Shown one piece after another: positions 28,943 through 37,785 of a DNA stretch of 64,000 bases. The notes under the pieces were generated by a model. The model was given only the letters and a program-made list of their open reading frames with translations. It made no database searches and was not told the origin of the DNA. A program made the position numbers and the translations under genes. Position 1 is the stretch's first letter; each line of letters starts with the position of its first letter. This DNA is from Streptococcus suis (GTDB lineage: Bacteria; Bacillota; Bacilli; Lactobacillales; Streptococcaceae), in NCBI RefSeq assembly GCF_002960425.1, contig NZ_POIZ01000042.1, positions 1 to 64,000 on the forward strand. The letters are read 5' to 3'.

Positions 28943-28972
28943 ATTATAAAACGTTTTCAAGTTATTTGTCAA
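28943..28972 (-). promoter_or_regulatory. manLMN promoter with cre-like site
   Basis: Minus strand: -35 TTGACA (28967-28972), 18-base spacer, -10 TATAAT (28943-28948). TTGAAAACGTTTTAT (28946-28960) between them fits the cre consensus at all but the last position, so CcpA control is likely. Confidence 0.75.
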
Positions 28973-29056
28973 GCAAATTTGTGTTAAAAACAGAAAAAAT
29001 TTCCGAAATTTTCATATAAAAATTTCAGAAAGCTGGGGATAGATGTGCAAAATAAA

Positions 29057-29086
29057 AGAAAAAAACTGACAGAATCAGCTTTTTCT
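29057..29086 (-). terminator. Terminator after the Cof-type HAD gene
   Basis: A short CTGA/TCAG stem with flanking A/T pairs, one bulged base, then a run of T on the minus strand. Confidence 0.6.
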
Positions 29087-29087
29087 T

Positions 29088-29900
29088 CTATAAAAACATT
29101 TTCTCCAATTCTTTTGCAACACCATCTTCAATATTTGTAAATTCAGTCAAGCGGTCTGCGTGAGGTCGTAGGGTATCGCTACAATTTTTCATGGCATAGC
29201 TGGTACCTGCTAGTTCTAGCATTTCGACATCATTGTGCTCATCACCAAATGCGACTAAATCGCTAGGGCTGGCCTGGAAGAGTTCTAAGACATAGCTGAG
29301 GGCTGTAGCCTTGTTGACTCCTTTGGCACAGGTTTCTAGGATGTTCAAGGGACCACCCCAGGTATTGATTTCTAACTCATCATTAAAGTATGATTTCATT
29401 TCCTTGGCTAGCTGGTACTTGTCTGCAGCCCGTGTTTGCATGAGGATAGAGTGGGGGTCACTGGTAATCAGCTCGGGTTTAATGAGGGTTTCTGGCGTAA
29501 TTTGCTCCACTCCCATAAGGGCAGGGTCGATTTTATCCAAATGTTTTTGCGTAATGAAGAATTTATTTTTGTATTCTCCTGCGATAAAATCTGCTTCAAA
29601 ACGCTCTTCTTCCTTAAGAAAATCGAGCAAGTATTTTTTGTCAATGAGAATATTTTTTTCCCATGCCCATTTTTTTCCGGGAAGATGGATAAGGGAACCG
29701 TTGAAGTTAATCATAGGGGTATCCAATTCTAACTGGTGGTAGAACTGTTCTGCCATACGGTAGGGACGGCCTGTCGCAATCAAAACAGTATGTCCAGCCT
29801 CTTTCACCTTTTTAATAGTAGAAATCGTGTAGTCACTCAGCTGGCTATCTTGATTTAGTAAGGTGCCGTCTAGGTCAATAGAAATAATTTTTTTCTTCAT
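29088..29900 (-). CDS. Cof-type HAD-IIB hydrolase
   Basis: A 270-residue sugar-phosphatase-like HAD protein. Motif I is ISIDLDGTLLNQ (residues 6-17), motif II IATGRP (about 45-50), and the C-terminal motif IV is VAFGDEHNDVEMLELAG (about 212-228), the GDxxND pattern of the Cof subfamily. I chose ATG 29898-29900 (MKKKIISIDL); the open frame extends 52 codons upstream but without family features. Substrate unknown. Confidence 0.85.
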   Translation of the reverse strand: MKKKIISIDLDGTLLNQDSQLSDYTISTIKKVKEAGHTVLIATGRPYRMAEQFYHQLELDTPMINFNGSLIHLPGKKWAWEKNILIDKKYLLDFLKEEERFEADFIAGEYKNKFFITQKHLDKIDPALMGVEQITPETLIKPELITSDPHSILMQTRAADKYQLAKEMKSYFNDELEINTWGGPLNILETCAKGVNKATALSYVLELFQASPSDLVAFGDEHNDVEMLELAGTSYAMKNCSDTLRPHADRLTEFTNIEDGVAKELEKMFL

Positions 29901-30061
29901 ACTTGAATAATCCTTTTCAAAACTAATAAGTTCCAGTATATCAAAATGCTCAAAGAAAAGCAAAAAACCAATCATTTTGAGTAAAACATGGGCAAAACGA
30001 TCAAAATATTCGCAAAACACGAACATTGTTTCGAAAAATAACGCTTTCATACTCAAATTGC

Positions 30062-30090
30062 TTGAAGTATAAAAATGATTTGTATATAAT
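30062..30090 (+). promoter_or_regulatory. Promoter of the NCS2 permease
   Basis: TTGAAG (30062-30067), 17-base spacer, TATAAT (30085-30090). About 70 bases upstream of the expected start, AACACGAACATT (30016-30027) is close to the PurR box core CCGAAC, at the position where PurR boxes usually lie. No purine riboswitch is visible. Confidence 0.55.
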
Positions 30091-30128
30091 AGCTGTATCG
30101 TTCGTAAATAAAGGAGAATAATTGAAAA

Positions 30129-31589
30129 ATGGAACAGTTTTTTAAACTAAAAGAACATGGAACGACCGTTTCGACTGAAATCATGGCCGGTCTTACGACT
30201 TTCTTCGCCATGAGCTATATTTTGTTTGTTAACCCAAGCATCCTTAGTGTTGCGGGTATGCCAACCCAAGCAGTCTTCCTAGCAACCATTATTGCTAGTG
30301 CTGTTTCAACGCTTGTCATGGGGCTCTTTGCCAATGTTCCTTATGCCTTGGCACCAGGTATGGGACTTAACGCCTTCTTTACCTACACCGTTGTTATCGG
30401 TCTAGGCTTTACCTGGCAAGAAGCTTTGGCTATGGTTTTCCTTTGTGGTTTGTTTAATATCTTTATTACTGTTACCAAGGTTCGTAAGAGTATCATCAAG
30501 GCTATTCCAATTAGCTTGCAACACGCTATCGGTGGTGGTATCGGTGTATTCGTTGCCTACCTCGGTTTCAAAAACTCTAACTTGATTACCTTCTTGACAT
30601 CTGGTTCTGATATTATTACGGTCAACGGAGTTGCTCCTGCAGATGCGACAGCTGAAACATTCGCAAATGGTGTCTTCTCTGTATTTGCTGGTGGTGGTGT
30701 CGTACCTGGTATTTCAACTTTCACTGATCCAAGTGTTCTTTTGACAGTATTTGGTCTTCTTTTGACAGCTGTTTTGGTGATAAAAAATGTTCGTGGTGCG
30801 ATTTTGATTGGTATTATCGCAACAACCTTGGCAGGAATTCCAGCAGGTGTAGTAGACCTTTCTACGATTGACTTGGCCAACAATAATATTGGTACAGCTT
30901 TTGCTGAGTTGGGTACAACTTTCCTAGCAGCTTTCGGTGGTTTGTCTTCTCTCTTTGCTGACTCAAGCCGTCTACCACTTGTTTTGATGACTATCTTTGC
31001 TTTCAGCTTGTCAGACACCTTTGATACACTTGGTACCTTTATCGGTACAGGTCGCAAGACTGGTATTTTCTCAGAAGAAGATGAGAAAGCTCTTGAAAAC
31101 GGTACTGGATTTAACTCTAAGATGGACAAGGCTCTCTTTGCAGACGCTATCGGTACATCAATCGGTGCCCTCTTTGGTACATCAAATACGACAACTTACG
31201 TTGAATCTGCAGCAGGTATCTCTGCGGGTGGTCGTACTGGTTTGACAGCTGTAACGACAGCCGTTCTCTTCTTGCTTTCAATTCTTATCTTGCCATTTAT
31301 CGGCATTGTCCCAGCAGCTGCAACAGCTCCAGCCTTGATCATCGTCGGTGTTATGATGGTTTCATCATTCCTTGATGTTGATTGGAGCCACTTCGAAGAT
31401 GCTCTTCCAGCCTTCTTTGCAGCCTTCTTTATGGCTCTTTGCTTCTCCATCTCATACGGTATTGCAGCAGCCTTCATCTTCTATTGCTTGGTAAAAATTT
31501 CAACTGGTAAAACAAAAGAAATCCACCCAATCCTTTGGGGAGCAACTGCCCTCTTCATTCTAAACTTTATCATTCTTGCTTTCTTGTAA
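30129..31589 (+). CDS. NCS2-family purine permease (guanine/hypoxanthine type)
   Basis: A 486-residue transporter of the AzgA/PbuG branch. N-terminal FKLKEHGTTVSTEIMAGLTTFFAMSYILFVNPSIL, the substrate region PGMGLNAFFTYTV (about 78-90) and FSLSDTFDTLGTFIGTG (about 295-311) are characteristic, with 12-14 predicted membrane helices. Imports guanine or hypoxanthine with protons. Ribosome site AAGGAG is 12 bases from the ATG. Monocistronic. Confidence 0.92.
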   Translation: MEQFFKLKEHGTTVSTEIMAGLTTFFAMSYILFVNPSILSVAGMPTQAVFLATIIASAVSTLVMGLFANVPYALAPGMGLNAFFTYTVVIGLGFTWQEALAMVFLCGLFNIFITVTKVRKSIIKAIPISLQHAIGGGIGVFVAYLGFKNSNLITFLTSGSDIITVNGVAPADATAETFANGVFSVFAGGGVVPGISTFTDPSVLLTVFGLLLTAVLVIKNVRGAILIGIIATTLAGIPAGVVDLSTIDLANNNIGTAFAELGTTFLAAFGGLSSLFADSSRLPLVLMTIFAFSLSDTFDTLGTFIGTGRKTGIFSEEDEKALENGTGFNSKMDKALFADAIGTSIGALFGTSNTTTYVESAAGISAGGRTGLTAVTTAVLFLLSILILPFIGIVPAAATAPALIIVGVMMVSSFLDVDWSHFEDALPAFFAAFFMALCFSISYGIAAAFIFYCLVKISTGKTKEIHPILWGATALFILNFIILAFL

Positions 31590-31618
31590 GAATAAAGAAA
31601 ATCACATTTATGTACCCT

Positions 31619-31649
31619 AGCTGACTGCACAAAAGCGGTCAGCTTTTTG
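31619..31649 (+). terminator. Terminator after the purine permease
   Basis: AGCTGACTG (31619-31627) pairs with CGGTCAGCT (31636-31644, one T-G pair), followed by five T. Confidence 0.88.
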
Positions 31650-32018
31650 GGTTTCTAAAAAACATTGGCTAGGTTAGTTGTTTGGTAGAATTTCCAGCCT
31701 AGTAATACTATTCCATGTATCCCGTATGTCGTAGACCAGTGTCCATCTCTACTATTTATCAGAGAGTAGTTGTTGACAACTTTATTCCCTTGTTTCAGGT
31801 CATCATTAGAATTTTCACTTTCCTCTTGTCAAGGAGTGTTAGATGTTATCGTAGGGGTCATTTTTAACTATTCCCTCACTTTCTTCTTTCGAAGCTTAGG
31901 GGTGTACGGCTAGTTTCTTATTCTAAAGAGATCTGCTGAAACAGTGCTAGAGGTTCCTTTGCTCCATGATTGGTATTTTATAGCCATTTAGTTTATCTTT
32001 GATTACTGCGACGTACGA

Positions 32019-32070
32019 GGAAACTCCGTTTCCCTATTTCCAACTTCAAATAATTTCATCATTATTTGAA
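32019..32070. repeat. Paired-hairpin module, copy 1
   Basis: Small hairpin GGAAAC-TCC-GTTTCC (32019-32033), linker CTATTTCCAAC (32034-32044), then hairpin TTCAAATAAT / ATTATTTGAA (32045-32054, 32061-32070). Same architecture as copies at 32097, 54038 and 63899, but different stem sequences. Confidence 0.75.
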
Positions 32071-32096
32071 CTCGCTTTGCCGTACTCCACAAAAGT

Positions 32097-32150
32097 GACT
32101 TGCTTCGCATGTCTTATTTCCAACCTAGAACAGCCTCTAGGCTGTTCTAG
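32097..32150. repeat. Paired-hairpin module, copy 2
   Basis: Small hairpin GACTTGC-TTC-GCATGTC (32097-32113, one mismatch), linker TTATTTCCAAC (32114-32124), then a perfect 11-pair hairpin CTAGAACAGCC / GGCTGTTCTAG (32125-32135, 32140-32150). Confidence 0.75.
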
Positions 32151-32388
32151 CAACCTGCAGCTCGTTGCCTTGTACTAAAAGCAAACTAAACGACTATAAT
32201 CTCAAAAATTGAACTCTGTCACCCTTTCGATGTAACCGCAAAGGTCACGATTTGCTGATAAGGATATTTTCCTTCTTTATTACAATCACCTGCCCAACTC
32301 CTTGATTCAGGTCTGTTCGTAGAATTGTTCGTTCCGCAGTTGTCACAATCATATAGTCATTCGACTATATTTTGATATTTATCCATCA

Positions 32389-32431
32389 AAAAAGACTTGA
32401 ACGTATCTTTGGATACTTTTCAAGTCTTTTG
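32389..32431. terminator. Terminator of metEF (bidirectional)
   Basis: AAAAGACTTGAA pairs with TTCAAGTCTTTT with an inner GTATC/GATAC pair; T-rich on both strands. It ends the minus-strand metE-metF transcript. Confidence 0.88.
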
Positions 32432-32436
32432 TTATT

Positions 32437-33324
32437 TTATCTACCAGCTACACTTGATAGACTCCCTTGGTAGTGATTAAAGAGGGAATGAGTAGCCTGG
32501 TGGATATAGCGAGCTGTTTCAGCATTGTTCATGGTGTAGAGGTGGACACCTGCGACATCGTTGGTGACTAGGTCTACAATCTGGTCTACGGCGTAGGCTA
32601 GGCCTGCTGCGCGGAGAGATTCAGGACTATTTTCGTATTTTTCTAAGATAGCCTTGAACTTACGTGGAAGACGAATATTTTCGCAGGTTTTCAAGAGGCG
32701 AAGTGCCTGATTCCTGTTGATGATAGGCATGATGCCTGCAATAATCGGCACTTCGATGTCTGCTAGATGGCATTTCTCTTGAAACTCATAGAAAGCTTCG
32801 TTATCGAAGAAGAGTTGGGTTACCAAGCTTGAGCAACCAGCATCCATTTTCTTTTTCAGATTCTTGATGTCAGATACAGAGTTTGGTGACTCAGGGTGAA
32901 CTTCAGGATAGCAAGCTCCGATGATGTCAAAGTGAGGGGCCTCTTGCTTGATGAAGGAGATGAGGTCTGTTGCATAACGGAAATCTTCTTTTGGAGGCAG
33001 ACCATCAATAATATCACCACGAAGGGCTAGAATTTGATGAACACCGACTTCATCAAGAGATTGAAGTACAGATTTGACCTTGTCTTTGGTCAGGTAGGCC
33101 GCTGGTAGATGGGCAATGGTTGGAATTCCCAACTCATTGCGAACATGGTTGACCAGGCGAACAGTCGTTTCTTCAATATTGAGGTTATTATTGCTACAGG
33201 TAACGCTGATAAAATGAGGGGCCAAACCCTGCATCTGATCAAGGGTTTGGATAATCTTTTCATTGCCTACTTCTGGTTTTGGAGGAAAAATTTCAAATGA
33301 GAGACTTGGGGTTTGACCGATCAT
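32437..33324 (-). CDS. metF: Methylenetetrahydrofolate reductase
   Basis: A 295-residue FAD-dependent TIM-barrel enzyme making 5-methyl-tetrahydrofolate for methionine synthesis. Typical features: SFEIFPPKPEVG at the N-terminus, HLPAAYLTKDKV, LALRGD (about 98-103), and FFDNEAFYEF. It lies 3 bases after metE, so the two are co-translated. Confidence 0.95.
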   Translation of the reverse strand: MIGQTPSLSFEIFPPKPEVGNEKIIQTLDQMQGLAPHFISVTCSNNNLNIEETTVRLVNHVRNELGIPTIAHLPAAYLTKDKVKSVLQSLDEVGVHQILALRGDIIDGLPPKEDFRYATDLISFIKQEAPHFDIIGACYPEVHPESPNSVSDIKNLKKKMDAGCSSLVTQLFFDNEAFYEFQEKCHLADIEVPIIAGIMPIINRNQALRLLKTCENIRLPRKFKAILEKYENSPESLRAAGLAYAVDQIVDLVTNDVAGVHLYTMNNAETARYIHQATHSLFNHYQGSLSSVAGR

Positions 33325-33327
33325 AAA

Positions 33328-35577
33328 TTAGAGTTCCTTTCTGGCTGCCTTAGCTGCTTGGGTCAAGTGGATAAGGCTAGCTTTTGTTTCTGATTCGCCA
33401 CGCGTTTTCAGTCCGCAGTCTGGATTGATCCAAACTTTTTCTTTCGGTACTTTTGCAAGGATGGCTTGAATAGTGTGTGCAATTTCATCAACTGCAGGGA
33501 CACGTGGAGAGTGGATGTCATAGACACCAGGACCTACCTGGGTTTGGAAGTTCTTAGCTTTGAGTTCATCTAGAATCACGAGATTTGAACGGCTAGCTTC
33601 AAAGGAGATCACGTCTGCATCCATGTTGTCGATGGCAGGAATGATGTCTGTAAATTCGCTATAGCACATGTGAGTGTGGATTTGTGTATCTGGTGCAACA
33701 GTTGAGTGTACCAAACGGAAGGCAGGGATTGCCCAATCAAGATACTCACTATACCAGTCGCTACGACGGAGTGGTAATTTTTCACGAAGGGCTGCTTCGT
33801 CAATTTGGATAATCTTGATACCTGCTGCTTCAAGGTCGAGAACTTCTTCCTTGATAGCAAGGGCGATTTGAAGGGTTGATTCCTTGATAGAAATGTCTTC
33901 ACGTGGGAAGGACCAGTTGAGGATGGTTACAGGACCTGTCAACATCCCTTTGACTGGTTTATTGGTACGGCTTTGAGCATAGCTAGACCATTTAACAGTA
34001 ATTGGGTTCAAGCGAGTGACATCACCCCAGATGATTGGTGGTTTTACTCCACGAAGTCCATAAGATTGAACCCAACCGTTCTTACTGAAGAGGTAGCCAG
34101 ATAGGTTTTCACCGAAGTATTCAACCATGTCGTTGCGTTCAAATTCACCGTGAACCAGTACATCGAAGTCAACTTCTTCCTGCCACTTAATCCACTCATC
34201 CGTGCGAGCTTCTACAAAGGCATCGTATTCGGCTTCGGTGATTTCTCCACGGCGGAAAGCCAAACGTGTGCTACGGACATCCTTGGTTTGAGGGAAAGAA
34301 CCGATCGTAGTGGTTGGAAGTAGTGGCAAGTTTAATTTCTCGCGTTGGATAGCTTCACGTTCCGCAAAGACTGGAAGACGAGTGTAGTCTGCATCAGTCA
34401 AACCTGCCAAGCGGTCTGCAAGGGCTGCATCACGACCAACACGCTCAAGGGCAAAGAGCTCCTTGTTGGCTGTGAGAGCCGCTTCCCCTTGACCATTACG
34501 GATGGCATCCAAGTCACGCAACTCGCTCAATTTTTCAACAGCAAAGGCAAAGTGATTGAGGATAGCTGGCTCAAATTCTTCATTAGCTGTAGTAAATGGT
34601 ACATGAAGAAGGGAACAAGAAGTTGTTAGAACGACATTTTCAGCTGGGATAGCCTCCAAGACAGCCAAGCTCTTTTCATAGTTGTTGCGCCAGATGTTTT
34701 TACCGTTGACGATACCTGCATAGAGAGTTTTATCAGCTGGGAAGCCTGTCGCTACAAGTGCAGCAGTTTCCTTACCTTCTACAAAGTCAAGACCGATGGC
34801 ATCGACTGGTAGGTTTGTCAATTCAGTGTAAATATCACGCACATCGCCGAAGTAGGTTTGGATAAGGACTTGCAAGCCTTTCTTGTCTGCCAAGAGAGTT
34901 TGGTAGATATTTAGGAAAAGGGCTTTTTCTTCAGCAGTCAAATCCTTGACCAAGCTAGGCTCGTCTAACTGGATTTTTTCAGCACCAAGCTCTGCCAATT
35001 TTGCAAATACTTGTCCGTAGGCAGCAACCAAGCTATCTGCTACATCTTCAGCTTTCACACCTTCTTCAAAATCAGTTAATTGTAAGAGTGTGAATGGACC
35101 AATCAAAACTGGACGAGTTGTGATACCCAAGTCCTTTGCTTCTTGGAATTCATCGAAAATCTTATGACCGGCTAGTTTGATTTCTGTATCTTTTTCAATA
35201 GCTGGAACGATATAGTGGTAGTTGGTATTGAACCATTTTTTCATCGGTCTAGCACGAACGTCCCCTTTTTCTCCTTGATAACCACGTGCAAGAGCGAAGT
35301 ATTTTTCAAGGTCAGTCAAGTCAAGCTCTTGAACGGCTTTTGGTACGATGTTGAAGAGAACAGCTGCATCCAAAACATTGTCATAATGAGAGAAGTCGTT
35401 ACTTGGGATTTCAGTAATGCCTGCTTCTTTAACAATAGTCCAATGTTTAGCGCGCAAGTCTTTAGCTGCTGTCAAGAGCTCTTCTTGTGGAATTTCATTT
35501 CTAAAGTATTTTTCAGTGATAAATTTTAATTCACGGTGTTCTCCGATACGTGGGAAGCCGATAATAGTTGTTGTCAT
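33328..35577 (-). CDS. metE: Cobalamin-independent methionine synthase
   Basis: A 749-residue enzyme that moves the methyl group from 5-methyl-THF (polyglutamate) to homocysteine. N-terminal [18 protein letters not shown]; the C-terminal catalytic half has the zinc ligands in HTHMCYSEF and [10 protein letters not shown]. Full length. The leader carries a 21-bp palindrome also found upstream of metQ. Confidence 0.97.
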   Translation of the reverse strand: MTTTIIGFPRIGEHRELKFITEKYFRNEIPQEELLTAAKDLRAKHWTIVKEAGITEIPSNDFSHYDNVLDAAVLFNIVPKAVQELDLTDLEKYFALARGYQGEKGDVRARPMKKWFNTNYHYIVPAIEKDTEIKLAGHKIFDEFQEAKDLGITTRPVLIGPFTLLQLTDFEEGVKAEDVADSLVAAYGQVFAKLAELGAEKIQLDEPSLVKDLTAEEKALFLNIYQTLLADKKGLQVLIQTYFGDVRDIYTELTNLPVDAIGLDFVEGKETAALVATGFPADKTLYAGIVNGKNIWRNNYEKSLAVLEAIPAENVVLTTSCSLLHVPFTTANEEFEPAILNHFAFAVEKLSELRDLDAIRNGQGEAALTANKELFALERVGRDAALADRLAGLTDADYTRLPVFAEREAIQREKLNLPLLPTTTIGSFPQTKDVRSTRLAFRRGEITEAEYDAFVEARTDEWIKWQEEVDFDVLVHGEFERNDMVEYFGENLSGYLFSKNGWVQSYGLRGVKPPIIWGDVTRLNPITVKWSSYAQSRTNKPVKGMLTGPVTILNWSFPREDISIKESTLQIALAIKEEVLDLEAAGIKIIQIDEAALREKLPLRRSDWYSEYLDWAIPAFRLVHSTVAPDTQIHTHMCYSEFTDIIPAIDNMDADVISFEASRSNLVILDELKAKNFQTQVGPGVYDIHSPRVPAVDEIAHTIQAILAKVPKEKVWINPDCGLKTRGESETKASLIHLTQAAKAARKEL

Positions 35578-35658
35578 AGGATTTCCTCCAAAAATATTTC
35601 TATGCTCTTATCCTAACAGAAAAAATCCCACTTGTATAATTGGAAAAAATTAGGGATA

Positions 35659-35679
35659 GTTATAAGTTTTGACTATAAC
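35659..35679 (-). promoter_or_regulatory. Methionine-regulon palindrome upstream of metE
   Basis: GTTATAA-N7-CTATAAC (35659-35679), 82 bases before the metE start. The same GTTATAA-N7-TTATAAC occurs upstream of metQ. Spacing and symmetry suit a LysR-type regulator such as MetR/MtaR; the regulator itself is not in this window. Confidence 0.6.
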
Positions 35680-35957
35680 GTATGAAAAACGAGCTACTTT
35701 TTTGATATTTCTACTATATAAAAGTCTGAAAAATGCCTGTTTATCAAGCTTGACTTTTTAATGCCGGCTCCGATATAGTTTTTTCTTAAGCCTGGTATAG
35801 ATTTTATCTATGAAAGGGCAACAGGCAAGCTCATGCCTGTGGGCAATGGTTTCTTGGTCGGTCTGATAGTTATTTTTTATCAGTCCATAAAACTTCTATA
35901 TTAGACAGGCTTGGCTGGTCGTGTTAAAATGTAAAAAATCACAGAAAGGAGTTTCTT
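35680..35957. other. Intergenic region between metE and the C26 hydrolase
   Basis: No gene. A 7-pair hairpin ACAGGCA / TGCCTGT fills 35821-35840. A second, CTGATA / TATCAG, spans 35863-35883. TTAGAC followed after 18 bases by TAAAAT (about 35926-35931) may be the promoter of the next gene. Confidence 0.4.
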
Positions 35958-36647
35958 ATGGGAAAAGTCATTATTGGAATTTCAGGTAATGAAAGAGAAT
36001 TTCCGACTGCGGAAGGTCGTCGCTACGTGACAGTTGCGCGTGAATTGGCGGACGGTGTTCGTCAGGCTGGTGGTGTACCGATTGTCATTCCCATGGGGGC
36101 TCCTTATATGGCCAAGGACTATATCGACATGATTGATAAACTGATTTTGTCAGGTGGTCAGCACGTGGATCCGAGCTTGTACGGTCAAAAGCGTTTGATT
36201 GACAGCGATGATTATCTTTTGGAGCGGGACGAGTTTGAGCTAGCCTTGATTAAAGAGGCACTCCGTCAGGGGAAACCAATTTTTGCGGTCTGCCGTGGCA
36301 TGCAGTTGCTCAATGTTGCTCTGGGTGGTAGTTTGGAACAGGAAGTGGCAGACCATTGGCAAGAGGATATCAAAGGGACTTCCCATCGTTTGCAGGTCAA
36401 ACCAAAAAGTCGTGTCAGTCAACTATTTGCTCAAGGAAGCTCCATCAATTCTTTCCATCATCAACGGATTAAGGATTTGGCGCCTGGTTTGGTGGCAACT
36501 GGTCTGGATCCGAGAGATGGCACGATTGAGGCCTACGAGAGTCAGGGTAAGCAGGCCCTGTTTGGGCTTCAATGGCATCCAGAATTTCTTTACAATGACT
36601 GCAAACAGCATAGGAACTTGTTTCAGTATTTGGTGGAGGTATTTTAA
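35958..36647 (+). CDS. Class I glutamine amidotransferase-like hydrolase (peptidase C26)
   Basis: A 229-residue protein of the gamma-glutamyl hydrolase / PuuD branch. The nucleophile Cys lies in FAVCRGMQLLNVALGG (about 113), and His and Glu of the triad in LQWHPEF (about 200-206). Such enzymes hydrolyse gamma-glutamyl bonds; substrate uncertain. AAGGAG before the ATG; terminator directly after. Monocistronic. Confidence 0.88.
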   Translation: MGKVIIGISGNEREFPTAEGRRYVTVARELADGVRQAGGVPIVIPMGAPYMAKDYIDMIDKLILSGGQHVDPSLYGQKRLIDSDDYLLERDEFELALIKEALRQGKPIFAVCRGMQLLNVALGGSLEQEVADHWQEDIKGTSHRLQVKPKSRVSQLFAQGSSINSFHHQRIKDLAPGLVATGLDPRDGTIEAYESQGKQALFGLQWHPEFLYNDCKQHRNLFQYLVEVF

Positions 36648-36668
36648 AGAGGGGGTTCCCTCTTTTTA
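36646..36668 (+). terminator. Terminator after the C26 hydrolase
   Basis: AAAGAGGG / CCCTCTTT stem around GGTT, followed by T. It overlaps the stop codon. Confidence 0.88.
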
Positions 36669-36698
36669 TTATCAACTCTTATAATTGCAAGGGTATTT

Positions 36699-36719
36699 GT
36701 TATAACTGAAACTTATAAC
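36699..36719 (+). promoter_or_regulatory. Methionine-regulon palindrome upstream of metQ
   Basis: A perfect GTTATAA-N7-TTATAAC palindrome, about 83 bases before the metQ start, matching that of metE in sequence, length and distance. Confidence 0.65.
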
Positions 36720-36801
36720 ACTCTATAAAAAAAGCCAATTAGCCAGATTGTTTTTTCTGTGTTAAGATAGTTTCAGTTCAAAAAATTAAGGAGATATTTT
36801 T

Positions 36802-37647
36802 ATGAAATTAAAAAAATTGTTTAGTTTAGCAGCAGCTGCCTTATCAGTAGGTGTACTTGCTGCATGTGGTAGCTCTTCATCTGATTCATCAGCAACAACT
36901 GTTCGTGTTGGTGTGATGAGCTTGAGTGATTCTGAGCAAGCACGTTGGGACAAGATCCAAGAAATCCTTGGTGATGAAGTGAAATTGGAGTTCACTCAAT
37001 TTACAGACTACTCACAGCCAAACAAGGCAGTAGCTGAAAATGAAGTAGACATCAACGCTTTCCAACACTATAACTTCTTGAACAACTGGAATGAAGAAAA
37101 TGGTGAAGACTTGGTTGCTATTGCAGATACCTATATCTCACCAATCCGTCTTTACTCAGGTACAGCTGATGGCAAAAACAAGTACACTAAAGTAGAAGAA
37201 ATTCCAGATGGTGCAGAAATTGCGGTTCCAAATGACCCAACAAACGAAAGCCGTGCCCTTTACCTTCTTCAAGCAGCTGGTTTGATCAAGGTGGGTGTAT
37301 CTGGTACAGAATTGGCAACGATTGCTGATATTACTGAAAACAAGAAAAACTTGAAAATCACTGAGTTGGATGCAAGCCAAACAGCAAGCTCACTTAGTTC
37401 AGTTGATGCAGCAGTTGTAAACAACACCTTCGTATTGGAAGCTGGTTTGGATTACAAGAACGCCCTTTACAAAGAGCAAAAAGATGAAAACTCAGCACAA
37501 TGGTACAACTTGATTGCAGCTCGTAGCGATTGGGAAAAATCAGAACAAGCTGAAGCGATTAAGAAAATTGTAGCTGCTTACCACACAGATGAAGTTCGTG
37601 AAGTTATCGAAACAACATCTGACGGTATGGATGAGCCAGTTTGGTAA
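36802..37647 (+). CDS. metQ: Methionine-binding lipoprotein (MetQ/NlpA family)
   Basis: A 281-residue solute-binding lipoprotein. The signal peptide ends in the lipobox LAAC (Cys about 22). The mature part has the NlpA features: VRVGVMSLSDSEQARWD, DINAFQHYNFLNNWN (about 76-90) and AVPNDPTNESRALYLLQAAGLI. It feeds methionine to MetN/MetI. A strong hairpin lies after it, so more metQ than permease mRNA is expected. Confidence 0.93.
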   Translation: MKLKKLFSLAAAALSVGVLAACGSSSSDSSATTVRVGVMSLSDSEQARWDKIQEILGDEVKLEFTQFTDYSQPNKAVAENEVDINAFQHYNFLNNWNEENGEDLVAIADTYISPIRLYSGTADGKNKYTKVEEIPDGAEIAVPNDPTNESRALYLLQAAGLIKVGVSGTELATIADITENKKNLKITELDASQTASSLSSVDAAVVNNTFVLEAGLDYKNALYKEQKDENSAQWYNLIAARSDWEKSEQAEAIKKIVAAYHTDEVREVIETTSDGMDEPVW

Positions 37648-37655
37648 AAAGCAAA

Positions 37656-37701
37656 TAGATTGAGGACTGGACAGGATTGTTCAGCCCTCTATCTGTTTTT
37701 A
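37656..37701 (+). terminator. Terminator or attenuator after metQ
   Basis: AGATTGAGG pairs with CCTCTATCT and CTGGACA with TGTTCAG inside it, followed by GTTTTT. Long and stable; probably lets only part of transcription reach the next genes. Confidence 0.8.
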
Positions 37702-37785
37702 TAGAGATAAGAAAAATCTCTTAACCAGAGTCATAAATGCGAGAAATTTTTGATTTTGGTTAGAAGATTTGAATGAGGAGGAAGC

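Larger units (their letters stand above)
31650..32388. other. Non-coding stretch with paired-hairpin modules
   Basis: About 740 bases without an ORF of note on either strand. 31660-32010 shows nothing I can identify; it could be the remains of a decayed gene. 32019-32150 holds two copies of a paired-hairpin module (listed separately). ATAGTCATTCGACTAT near 32354-32369 is another small inverted repeat. Confidence 0.5.

Noticed and set aside
31660-32010. Possible decayed transposase or gene remnant
   Set aside because: No frame on either strand gave a recognisable protein; left as unassigned intergenic DNA.
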